In this document: in pieces, positions 1-6,813 of the stretch
Layout of the letters: each line of letters opens with the position of its first letter
Numbering within the stretch: the stretch's first letter is position 1
Assembly (NCBI GenBank): GCA_045590395.1
Contig: JAZNQX010000010.1
Coordinates: 1-7,082 of the forward strand
Source of the DNA: SIG607 sp045590395
Lineage (GTDB): Bacteria > Bacillota > Clostridia > Oscillospirales > Acutalibacteraceae
Direction: 5' to 3'
Length of the DNA stretch: 7,082 bases
Program-made: the position numbers and the translations under genes
Notes under the pieces: generated by a model
What the model saw: the letters and a program-made list of their open reading frames with translations, nothing else
The model's database searches: none
What the model was told of the DNA's origin: nothing

Positions 1-619
1 TTGTCTGGTGGTATCGGGCGGTAACACCGTAATTTGCAAGGTAGACGGCTATACCGATTTTTCTATAATCGGGCAGACCTTGGACGACGCGGCAGGCGAG
101 TGCTTTGACAAGGCGGCGCGTACCATGGGTCTTGATTATCCGGGCGGCGTAAATCTTGACAAAGTTGCCACAACGGCTGACGAAGATGCCTATCCCCTGC
201 CCACCCCTAAAACTCAGGGTAATGAATATGATTTTAGTTTTTCAGGACTTAAAACTGCAGTAATAAATCTTATACACAATAAAAAGCAGAAAGATGTGGA
301 AGTTGATGTTCCCGTGCTTTCTGCCACACTTCGCAAAAAGGTGTGCGATATACTTATTTCAAAAACTATTGCCTCCGCAGAAAATCTTAATTTAAAGAAG
401 ATAGTTCTGGCAGGCGGAGTTAGCGCTAACAGTGAGCTTAGAACCCGAATGAAAGACGAGTGCAAAAAAAGAGGCTTTGAGTTTTATACACCGGAGCTAA
501 AATATTGCGGTGACAACGCCGCCATGATAGGTGCTCAGGCTTATTATGAGTTTAAAGCCGGCAAGATTGCCGATATGTCCCTTAATGCATCGGCTACAAT
601 GCCTATTGATACTATTTAA
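1..619 (+). CDS. tsaD: tRNA N6-adenosine threonylcarbamoyltransferase TsaD, C-terminal part (5' end outside window)
   Basis: TsaD transfers the threonylcarbamoyl group from TC-AMP to A37 of ANN-decoding tRNAs, acting in the cytoplasm with TsaB and TsaE. The reading frame is open from base 2 to the TAA at 617-619, giving 205 codons of a family usually about 335-345 residues long, so roughly 130 N-terminal residues, including the HxxxH metal-binding motif, lie upstream. Family motifs seen in order are VVSGGNT (window residues 3-9), TLDDAAGECFDKAA, the SFSGLKTAV segment, LAGGVSANSELR and, near the end, YCGDNAAMIG, whose Asp is the third metal ligand in the family. The GTG at base 8 is an internal Val codon, not the start. 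The N of SGGNT is H in E. coli TsaD. The 13-base gap to the lipid kinase suggests co-transcription. Family assignment is very secure. Confidence 0.96.
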   Translation, partial: CLVVSGGNTVICKVDGYTDFSIIGQTLDDAAGECFDKAARTMGLDYPGGVNLDKVATTADEDAYPLPTPKTQGNEYDFSFSGLKTAVINLIHNKKQKDVEVDVPVLSATLRKKVCDILISKTIASAENLNLKKIVLAGGVSANSELRTRMKDECKKRGFEFYTPELKYCGDNAAMIGAQAYYEFKAGKIADMSLNASATMPIDTI

Positions 620-632
620 GGAAGCGTGATTT

Positions 633-1523
633 ATGAAAAACCTTTTTCTTATTGCCAATCCTGCTTCAGGTACGGGCAAAATTAAAACACAGCTTTTTAA
701 TGTGGTTAATATTTTATCCCGTAAGTACAGGGTAACTGTTTATATAACCGAAAAAAGAGGCGATGCCACAAAAGAGGCGGCAGAACTTGACGGCAGCTTT
801 GACACCATTGTTGTTTGCGGTGGGGACGGTACCTTGAACGAAGTAATTACGGGACTGATGCAAAACAGAAACAAGTACCGCCTTGGGTATATTCCCTCGG
901 GCACACTTAACGAATGGTCAAGCGGTCTTAAAATATCAAAAGATATGAAAAAGGCGGCTACCGACATTCTGTTTGACCACACAATACCCCTTGATATAGG
1001 ACGCTTTTCAGAGCACTTTTTTACCTATACCGCCTCCTTCGGTGCTTTTACCGAGGCTTCATATTCTGCTCCGCAGGACATAAAGAATGTGCTGGGAAAG
1101 CTTGCTTATTTCTTTGAGGGAATAAAAACGCTGGAGAGCATCCGCCCAATTCATCTTAAAATTACCTGCGGTGATACCATTATCGAGGATGATTTTGTTT
1201 TCGGCACGGTGTCTAACTCTCTGTCTGTAGGCGGTGTTGTGCATTACGATGAAACTGTTGTTGAGCTGGGTGACGGACAGTTTGAGGTTTTACTTCTTCA
1301 CTACCCCAAAACCCTTAACGACTTTAACAACCTGCTTTCTGCACTTATAACCCGCGACCTTAACCGCGACGGCATAACCTTTTTACAAACTGACAAGGTT
1401 ATTCTTGAAAAGGCAGAAGATGTTGAATGGACCTTAGACGGAGAGTATGTTCCGCCAAAAGATAAAATAGTTATAGAAAATCTTCACAAGGCGGTGACCT
1501 TTATTGTACCGCCTAAGAAGTAA
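633..1523 (+). CDS. Diacylglycerol kinase family lipid kinase (DagK/YegS-like)
   Basis: This 296-residue protein is a typical length for the soluble bacterial diacylglycerol/lipid kinase family, which phosphorylates diacylglycerol or a related lipid with ATP at the membrane face. Visible motifs are an N-terminal NPASGTGK (residues 9-16), the nucleotide-binding CGGDGTLNEV (62-71), IPSGTLNEW (87-95) and C-terminal GDGQFEVLLL (213-222) and LDGEY (268-272), the last holding the Glu that is catalytic in DgkB. The usual third motif is GTxNDFA; here it reads GTLNEWSS, so D is E and FA is WS. The ATG is preceded by AAGGAAG at 618-624, which overlaps the tsaD stop, with 8 bases of spacing. A hypothetical role in recycling diacylglycerol to phosphatidate would fit, but the exact lipid cannot be told from sequence, so no gene symbol is given. 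Confidence 0.9.
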   Translation: MKNLFLIANPASGTGKIKTQLFNVVNILSRKYRVTVYITEKRGDATKEAAELDGSFDTIVVCGGDGTLNEVITGLMQNRNKYRLGYIPSGTLNEWSSGLKISKDMKKAATDILFDHTIPLDIGRFSEHFFTYTASFGAFTEASYSAPQDIKNVLGKLAYFFEGIKTLESIRPIHLKITCGDTIIEDDFVFGTVSNSLSVGGVVHYDETVVELGDGQFEVLLLHYPKTLNDFNNLLSALITRDLNRDGITFLQTDKVILEKAEDVEWTLDGEYVPPKDKIVIENLHKAVTFIVPPKK

Positions 1524-1552
1524 AATAAAATTTAAAGGGAAGAGATTGAATA

Positions 1553-2572
1553 ATGTTTACAAGAGATATCGGTGTAGACCTTGGTAGTGCCACAACCCTG
1601 GTTTGCGTAAAGGGAAAAGGAATTATTATGAGAGAGCCGTCTGTTGTTGCTTATGACGTAAGAAACGACGCCGTAAGAGCAGTAGGTAGCGAGGCAAAGG
1701 CTATGATAGGCCGTACCCCAGGCTCTATTATTGCCGTACGCCCCTTGAAAGACGGCGTTATTGCCGACTTTGATGTTACTGCGGCTATGCTTAAAAGATT
1801 TATAAGTCAGGCTCTTAAGGGCTCACTCTTTTCAAGAGTAAGAATGGTAATCTGTATCCCTGCAGGTGTTACCGAGGTTGAGAGCCGCGCTGTTTACGAT
1901 GCCGCAAAGACCGCCGGCGCCGCAGAAATTGACCTTATTGAAGAGCCTATGGCGGCTGCTGTAGGTGCCGGTCTTCCTATATGGGATGCAGCAGGTAATA
2001 TGGTTGCCGATATAGGCGGCGGTACTACCGACGTTGCTGTTATTTCCCTTGGTGATATTGTTACAAGCCAGTCACTTCGTATGGCAGGTGACGACCTTGA
2101 CAACGCCATTATTCAGTATGTAAAAAGAAAACACAACCTGCTTATAGGCGAGCGCAGTGCCGAGCAGATAAAAATAGAAATAGGCTCAGCCCTTCCTTAT
2201 GAGGATGAAAAGGTTATTGAGGTTCGTGGCAGAAACCTTGTTGACGGTCTTCCCAAAAATATAAATATTTCCTCTGCTGAGGCAAGAGAGGCTATGTCTG
2301 ATGTTATAAGACAAATTGTAGACACAGTTCGCATTACCCTTGAAAAAACTCCCCCTGAGCTTAGCGCAGATATTATTGACAGAGGCATTACCCTTACAGG
2401 CGGAACCTCGCTTCTTCGCGGTCTTGCCGAGCTTATTGCAAGAGAAACAGGTATGCCTGTGCAAATTGCCCCCAATCCTATAGACTGTGTTGTTCTTGGT
2501 ACAGAAAAGAGGCTTGACGGCAGCAGTGGTTTTGAAAATTATGTTTTCCGTCATTCTAAACGCTTCAGATAG
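1553..2572 (+). CDS. mreB: Rod-shape-determining protein MreB (bacterial actin)
   Basis: MreB is the actin-like ATPase that forms membrane-bound filaments and orients side-wall peptidoglycan synthesis. The 339-residue length matches the family (about 330-350). The phosphate-1 loop is DIGVDLGSATTLV (residues 5-17), followed by the signature RPLKDGVIADFDVT (63-76), IPAGVTEVE (102-110), LIEEPMAAAVGAGLP (128-142) with the catalytic-region Glu, the phosphate-2 loop ADIGGGTTDVAVIS (152-165) and the adenosine motif TLTGGTSLLRGL (280-291). Small departures from the usual sequence are GSATT in place of GTANT and VVLGTEKRL (313-321) in place of the common ALGTGKxL. The start is ATG with AAAGGGAAG at 1534-1542. 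The TAG stop overlaps the AGGAG that serves mreC. Mbl and other MreB paralogs are similar; placement directly before mreCD makes MreB the best name. Confidence 0.95.
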   Translation: MFTRDIGVDLGSATTLVCVKGKGIIMREPSVVAYDVRNDAVRAVGSEAKAMIGRTPGSIIAVRPLKDGVIADFDVTAAMLKRFISQALKGSLFSRVRMVICIPAGVTEVESRAVYDAAKTAGAAEIDLIEEPMAAAVGAGLPIWDAAGNMVADIGGGTTDVAVISLGDIVTSQSLRMAGDDLDNAIIQYVKRKHNLLIGERSAEQIKIEIGSALPYEDEKVIEVRGRNLVDGLPKNINISSAEAREAMSDVIRQIVDTVRITLEKTPPELSADIIDRGITLTGGTSLLRGLAELIARETGMPVQIAPNPIDCVVLGTEKRLDGSSGFENYVFRHSKRFR

Positions 2573-2583
2573 GAGAAAAATTT

Positions 2584-3444
2584 ATGCGATTTTTCTTTAG
2601 AACACGCAGGTTTAAAATCTGTCTTTGTATTATGGCGGCAATCATTGCGGCTTCAATAGTTATCCGTATTATCGGAGGTATATTCTCCCCCGGTTCAGGC
2701 CTTATAGGCACAATATTTTCGCCCTTTCAGGATATGGCTACGGGTATTTCCAACGGTATTCGCGACCTTGACAAGAAATTGAACGAGGGCAACGCTTTGC
2801 TGCTTGAAAATCAGCAGCTTAAAGAGGAGCTTAATACGCTTAGAGAAAGCTCTGCCGAACTTGACAGCGTAAAGCGACAGAATGAATTTTTTAAGGACTA
2901 TCTTGAAATTAAAGAAACAAACCCCGATTTTTCATTTGCCGCTGCCCGTCTTATTGCTATAGACAAAGACGATTCATACTGCAACTTTACAATAAACAAA
3001 GGCTCGTCCTCGGGCATTTCTCAGTACGACCCTGTAATTATAGGCAATTATCTTGTTGGCTATGTCAGCAATGTGGGTATTACCACCAGCAAGGTGACCA
3101 CCCTGCTCAGCCCTGAAATTACCTTAGGCGCAATAGGCAGCCGTTCGGGGGACGCGGGTATTTTATCGGGCACTGCAGATTTTGCAAAGGACAGAAAGGT
3201 AAAGCTTTATAACCTTTCCCGTTCCTGCAACATTGTTGTAGGCGATACCATAATCACTTCGGGCGAGGGGCTTTTCCCTGAGGGGCTTCTTATCGGCAGT
3301 GTGGAAACCATTAAGAACGACACCTATACCTCCTCTCTTTATGCCACCGTTACACCCTTTGTGGAATTCGGCGAAATCAGAGATGTTATGGTTATTACTC
3401 ACTTTGACGGACAGGGCGCCTTAGGCGTAGAGCAGGGGGAGTAA
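2584..3444 (+). CDS. mreC: Cell shape-determining protein MreC
   Basis: MreC is a bitopic membrane protein that links MreB filaments and MreD to the periplasmic-side PBPs. The 286 residues show the family architecture: a basic cytoplasmic N-terminus (RFFFRTRRF), one membrane segment at about residues 11-33, a coiled-coil stretch at about 60-105 rich in L, E and K, and then a beta-rich extracellular domain. In that domain the blocks AARLIAIDKDDSYCNFTINKG (120-140), VGYVSNVG (158-165) and VGDTIITSGEGLFPEGLLIG (219-238) are recognisable MreC core motifs. It starts 11 bases after mreB at ATG 2584, with AGGAG at 2571-2575 and 8 bases of spacing. The last codons contain the mreD ribosome-binding site, which suggests translational coupling. 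Confidence 0.95.
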   Translation: MRFFFRTRRFKICLCIMAAIIAASIVIRIIGGIFSPGSGLIGTIFSPFQDMATGISNGIRDLDKKLNEGNALLLENQQLKEELNTLRESSAELDSVKRQNEFFKDYLEIKETNPDFSFAAARLIAIDKDDSYCNFTINKGSSSGISQYDPVIIGNYLVGYVSNVGITTSKVTTLLSPEITLGAIGSRSGDAGILSGTADFAKDRKVKLYNLSRSCNIVVGDTIITSGEGLFPEGLLIGSVETIKNDTYTSSLYATVTPFVEFGEIRDVMVITHFDGQGALGVEQGE

Positions 3445-3445
3445 T

Positions 3446-3973
3446 ATGTTTGCAGAGAAAAAACAGTCCTTCCCTATTATTGAGTCTATACTTGCCGTTA
3501 TAGTTTATATTCTTCACTATACTTCTCTTATAGACATTTCCATTTATGCCGCTTCCCCCTTTATACTGCTTTCCCTTTGTATTGCCGTTGCTGTTTTCAG
3601 GGGAGAGCTGACGGGGCTTATTTTCGGTGCGGTTTGCGGCGCCGCCTGTGACGCCGTTGCTTCTTCTACGGTTATATTTAATTCCGTTACACTTATGCTT
3701 ATAGGGTTTTTTGCAGGTATACTTTCAAAAAACATATTTAATAAAAACTTTAAGGGAACCCTTCTTTTATCCCTTATATTCTCCTCTTTGTATTTTGCGC
3801 TTAAGTGGTTTATATTTTACCTTTTACCCGATGTTCAGGGCAAGGTTTACCACCTTTTATGGAATATTGCTCCCTGCGCTTTATACACAGCAGTGTTCAT
3901 AATTCCCTTTTTCTTTCTTGAAAGATGGATACTTAGTGAGAAAAAACCAAAAGACAAGCTTTATATAAAGTAA
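3446..3973 (+). CDS. mreD: Rod shape-determining membrane protein MreD
   Basis: MreD is a small polytopic membrane protein of the elongasome, poorly conserved in sequence. This 175-residue product has the usual length and about five to six hydrophobic segments (approximately residues 11-29, 36-51, 54-72, 76-95, 104-126 and 139-158). The GELTGLIFGAVCGAACDAV stretch (53-71) is the typical glycine-rich MreD segment. The tail is basic (EKKPKDKLYIK). The ATG lies one base after the mreC TAA. Its ribosome-binding site AGGGGGAG (3434-3441) sits inside mreC and leaves only 4 bases to the start codon, which fits reinitiation by ribosomes finishing mreC. Identification rests on position and topology more than on motifs. 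Confidence 0.9.
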   Translation: MFAEKKQSFPIIESILAVIVYILHYTSLIDISIYAASPFILLSLCIAVAVFRGELTGLIFGAVCGAACDAVASSTVIFNSVTLMLIGFFAGILSKNIFNKNFKGTLLLSLIFSSLYFALKWFIFYLLPDVQGKVYHLLWNIAPCALYTAVFIIPFFFLERWILSEKKPKDKLYIK

Positions 3974-3988
3974 TAACATTTTAAAAAG

Positions 3989-3999
3989 AAAGGCGGTGA
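3989..3999 (+). promoter_or_regulatory. Strong Shine-Dalgarno deciding the TTG start of mrdA
   Basis: AAAGGCGGTGA matches 10 of 11 bases of the ideal AAAGGAGGTGA, with 6 bases between it and the TTG at 4006. It contains an in-frame TGA (3997-3999), so the PBP frame cannot begin further upstream. Confidence 0.85.
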
Positions 4000-4005
4000 C
4001 AACCT

Positions 4006-5970
4006 TTGCCATTTGCTAAAAAACGACATACTCGATTAAATGCTTTGGCGGTAGTTTTGTGCATAGTTTTTATAACCTGTACACTAAGAACCTGTCATTT
4101 AAGCGTTGTTAATGCAAATAAATATTTAACCGAGTCAGAGGGGGTTACCACCAGAACCGCCGTCTTAAAGGCGCCAAGAGGAGAAATTCTTGACAGCGCA
4201 GGCAGAGAAATTGCCGTTAACCGCGAGGGTTATAATATTATTTTCAACAGCGCTTATATTGACTTTTCCTCTGTAAACGATACCATTCTTACTCTGTGTA
4301 ATTACCTTGCCGGTGAAAATGCAGAGTGGGAAGATGTGCTTCCCCTTGAAAAAACCGAGCCCTATGCTTTTACAGATGACGCAAACGAAGCCTTTTTAAA
4401 GGCTATCGGTCTTGCCCACTACGCTTCAAGCGATAATGCCTTTGAAAAGCTTATATCCACCTATAAGCTGTCGGGTTATACCAGAGAACAGGCGCGTATT
4501 ATAATGGGCGTTCGATATACTATGGTTTATTCCAACTTTTCTATTGCCAACCCCTATATCTTTGCTGAGGATGTTCCCACCTCTGTTATGCAGAAGGTCA
4601 GCGAAAGCGGTTTTATGCTGGATGGCGTTACGGTTGAAACTGCCCATTTCAGAGAATATGTAGACACCGACCTTGCTCCGCATCTTATAGGTACGGTAGG
4701 CTCTATTTACGCTGAGCAGTGGGAAGAACTGAAGGCTAAGGGATATTCATATAACGACAAGGTGGGCAAAAGCGGTATTGAAGCCTACGCCGAAGACACC
4801 CTTAGGGGTATTGACGGCGAAATAACCTATTATATAGACGCTTCCGGTGTTATTGTAGGCAGCGAGGTTACCAAAGAGCCCGTTGCAGGTAAAACCGTTA
4901 TGCTGACCCTTGATAAATCCATTCAGGACAACACTCAGGCGGCACTAAAGCAGGTAATTGACGACCTAAACGCTAAGGGCGGCAGATGTACCGGCGGTGC
5001 GGCGGTGGTTATGAATGTGGCTTCAGGAGAAATTTTTGCCTCTGCCAACTACCCCACCTACGATATGATAACCTATATGGAGGATTATAACTCGGTGCTC
5101 AATGCTCCTAATAATCCCCTTATAAACCGCGCTTTTCAGGGTATTTATCCAATAGGCTCTACCATTAAGCCTATTGTAGCAATAGCAGGTATAGATAACG
5201 GACTTGTAACAGCAGGTGAAAATATACGCTGTGTTCATACCTATCACCATTTTGCAGACTATACTCCTTCCTGTATGGGCACCCACGGTCTTATAAGTCT
5301 TAACCGTGCCCTTGCAAAGTCCTGCAACTATTACTTCTTTGAGGTTGGCACCCGAGTGGGCGCCACACGTCTTACCGATTATTTTACAAAATTCGGTCTC
5401 GGTGTTAAAACGGGTGTAGAAATTTCTGACAGCGCAGGGCTTCTTGCCGAGGTTGCCGAAGGAAGCGGTGACACTCTGCAGATTTCCATTGGTCAGAAAA
5501 ATGCCTTTACCCCCCTTCAGCTTGCCGTTTACACCTCTACCCTTGCAAACGGCGGTAACCGTTACAAAGCAAGTATTATAGATAAGGTTGTTTCTTACGA
5601 TTTAAAGCAAACCTACAGTAATAGTACTGGCGAAGTACTGAACACCGTCACCATAAATCCCAATACTCTTAGCAGTGTTAAAGAGGGTATGCTGTCGGTA
5701 ACTGTAGACGGTACAGGCAGCTCTGTTTTCGGAAACTATCCAATTAAGGTTGGCGGTAAAACGGGCACATCACAGAATGAAGGCATTGACCACAGTATTT
5801 TCGTTGCCTTTGCGCCCTTTGAAAACCCCGAAATTGCCATCGCAGTTGTGCTTGAGCACGGTAACTCAGGCTTTGCGGCAGGAAGCGTTGTTAAGGCCGC
5901 TCTGGACGCATATTTCTTCTCTCAGGAAACTACCGTTGATACCTCTCCCTACTACAGTGCACTGCCTTGA
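4006..5970 (+). CDS. mrdA: Class B penicillin-binding protein 2 (elongation transpeptidase)
   Basis: This is the monofunctional D,D-transpeptidase that cross-links peptidoglycan with the rod complex, normally paired with RodA. The 654 residues comprise a short cytoplasmic tail, one membrane anchor at about residues 11-29, a PBP dimerisation (pedestal) domain opening with KAPRGEILDSAGREIA (55-70) and containing HLIGTVG (226-232), and a C-terminal transpeptidase domain from about 300. All three active-site motifs are intact: STIK at 385-388 (Ser385 the nucleophile) within YPIGSTIKP, SCN at 439-441, and KTGT at 585-588. The start is TTG at 4006, forced by an in-frame TGA seven bases upstream and supported by a near-ideal Shine-Dalgarno; no other in-frame ATG occurs until about residue 167. 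The location 32 bases behind mreD supports PBP2/MrdA rather than the division enzyme FtsI or SpoVD, though sequence alone would leave some doubt. Confidence 0.92.
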   Translation: MPFAKKRHTRLNALAVVLCIVFITCTLRTCHLSVVNANKYLTESEGVTTRTAVLKAPRGEILDSAGREIAVNREGYNIIFNSAYIDFSSVNDTILTLCNYLAGENAEWEDVLPLEKTEPYAFTDDANEAFLKAIGLAHYASSDNAFEKLISTYKLSGYTREQARIIMGVRYTMVYSNFSIANPYIFAEDVPTSVMQKVSESGFMLDGVTVETAHFREYVDTDLAPHLIGTVGSIYAEQWEELKAKGYSYNDKVGKSGIEAYAEDTLRGIDGEITYYIDASGVIVGSEVTKEPVAGKTVMLTLDKSIQDNTQAALKQVIDDLNAKGGRCTGGAAVVMNVASGEIFASANYPTYDMITYMEDYNSVLNAPNNPLINRAFQGIYPIGSTIKPIVAIAGIDNGLVTAGENIRCVHTYHHFADYTPSCMGTHGLISLNRALAKSCNYYFFEVGTRVGATRLTDYFTKFGLGVKTGVEISDSAGLLAEVAEGSGDTLQISIGQKNAFTPLQLAVYTSTLANGGNRYKASIIDKVVSYDLKQTYSNSTGEVLNTVTINPNTLSSVKEGMLSVTVDGTGSSVFGNYPIKVGGKTGTSQNEGIDHSIFVAFAPFENPEIAIAVVLEHGNSGFAAGSVVKAALDAYFFSQETTVDTSPYYSALP

Positions 5971-5977
5971 TATTTAA

Positions 5978-6006
5978 TTGACAATAAAAAGACATTATGA
6001 TATACT
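5978..6006 (+). promoter_or_regulatory. Sigma-A type promoter for minD-mgsA
   Basis: The -35 box is a perfect TTGACA (5978-5983), the spacer is 17 bases, and the -10 box is TATACT (6001-6006), preceded by TG at 5998-5999 as in an extended -10 element. The start of transcription would fall near 6013, giving a leader of about 37 bases before the minD ATG. It begins eight bases after the mrdA stop. The match is seen directly; activity is inferred. Confidence 0.82.
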
Positions 6007-6024
6007 GTTTTTACCAAAAATTAT

Positions 6025-6044
6025 ACCGCACAGGAGGTGTCGGT
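6025..6044 (+). promoter_or_regulatory. Leader hairpin with the minD Shine-Dalgarno core in its loop
   Basis: ACCGCAC (6025-6031) can pair with GTG (6037-6039) and CGGT (6041-6044), leaving T6040 bulged: seven pairs around a five-base loop AGGAG (6032-6036). The loop plus the adjoining GGTG is the minD ribosome-binding site (AGGAGGTG, 6032-6039), 10 bases before the ATG. The complementarity is seen; whether the fold forms or regulates translation is not known. Confidence 0.45.
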
Positions 6045-6049
6045 TCAAA

Positions 6050-6784
6050 ATGAATAATCTTTTCGCCGTCACTTCGGGTAAGGGCGGTGTGGGTAAATCC
6101 ACTGTTGCCTCTTGTCTTGCAAGTGCGGCAGAACACCTGGGCAAAAAAACCCTGCTTATTGACCTTGACGAAGGGCTGAGATGCCTTGATATGATGCTGT
6201 CTATGAGTGAATCGGTTGTCCTTGATTTATCCGATGCCTTTAACGGCCACGATGTTAATCAGGCTATTTACCCCGTTCCCTCTCATCCTCTTATTTATCT
6301 GCTTCCTGCCCCTGCTTTTTACGGAAGAATTGATGAAGAGGCTTTCAGGCAGTTTATAAGAGAGGCTGTACAGCACTTCGATATTGTTATTGTTGATTTC
6401 CCTGCAGGAATTGATTTAAGGCTGTATAAACAGCTTCCCGACACTACCCGTTTTTTAACGGTCTGCAATCCAGACCCTGTAAGTGTCAGAGATGCTTCGG
6501 TTGTATCTGACAGACTTAGTGAAATCGGCAAAACCGATAACCGTCTTATTCTTAACCGTTTCTCTATTGACTACATAAAAAGCGGAGTTTATAAGGGTAT
6601 TGACGATATTATCGATTTGTCCCGTATACGCCTTGCAGGTGTTGTTCCTACCGATACAAAGGTACTGCTTTCTCAGGCAAAGGGACAACTTGTAAAGCGC
6701 GGAAAAGCCGCCAAGGCTTTCAGTCGTATAATAAGAAGACTTTTAGGTGAGGATATTCCCTTGCCCAAGGCTAAAAAGATTTAA
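6050..6784 (+). CDS. minD: Septum-site-determining protein MinD-like ATPase, lacking the usual C-terminal membrane tail
   Basis: MinD is a membrane-cycling ATPase of the ParA/MinD group that directs division-site placement. With ATG 6050 as start the protein has 244 residues. The deviant Walker A KGGVGKST is at 11-18, with signature Lys11. The A' region LIDLDEGLRCLD (36-47) keeps Asp38 and Asp40 but differs from the usual DTDIGLRNLD. Walker B is VIVDFPAGID (113-122), and ILNRFS and RLAGVVPTD align with B. subtilis MinD VVNRIR and LLGIVADD. The C-terminus IIRRLLGEDIPLPKAKKI aligns with IARRILGESVPLQ of B. subtilis MinD and then stops, so the amphipathic membrane-targeting helix is missing (244 versus 268 residues). 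An in-frame TTG at 5978 would add 24 residues but is the -35 box of a promoter; AGGAGGTG at 6032 supports ATG 6050. No minC or minE adjoins it. A MinD-like protein with another role is possible. Confidence 0.85.
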   Translation: MNNLFAVTSGKGGVGKSTVASCLASAAEHLGKKTLLIDLDEGLRCLDMMLSMSESVVLDLSDAFNGHDVNQAIYPVPSHPLIYLLPAPAFYGRIDEEAFRQFIREAVQHFDIVIVDFPAGIDLRLYKQLPDTTRFLTVCNPDPVSVRDASVVSDRLSEIGKTDNRLILNRFSIDYIKSGVYKGIDDIIDLSRIRLAGVVPTDTKVLLSQAKGQLVKRGKAAKAFSRIIRRLLGEDIPLPKAKKI

Positions 6785-6813
6785 TTTATTTTTTCAGAAA
6801 GGATGTATATATA

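Noticed and set aside
1521..1526. TAAAAT between the lipid kinase and mreB as a possible -10 box.
   Set aside because: No recognisable -35 box lies 16-18 bases upstream; AT-rich spacer sequence explains it.
2186..2554. Long open frame on the minus strand within mreB, and similar ones opposite the other genes.
   Set aside because: They lie fully opposite well-identified conserved genes and show no recognisable protein motifs or ribosome-binding support.
3974..4005. Possible terminator between mreD and mrdA.
   Set aside because: There is no GC-rich inverted repeat with a T-run; the spacer is only the mrdA ribosome-binding site and AT-rich sequence.
4190..4196. TTGACA-like strings inside tsaD and mrdA (for example near 4190).
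   Set aside because: None has a -10 box at proper spacing; they are Leu-Asp codons in good coding sequence.
5623..5639. Inverted repeat AGTACT-GGCGA-AGTACT inside mrdA.
   Set aside because: It is a short 6-base palindromic pair in a variable linker of the coding region with no T-run; most likely chance.
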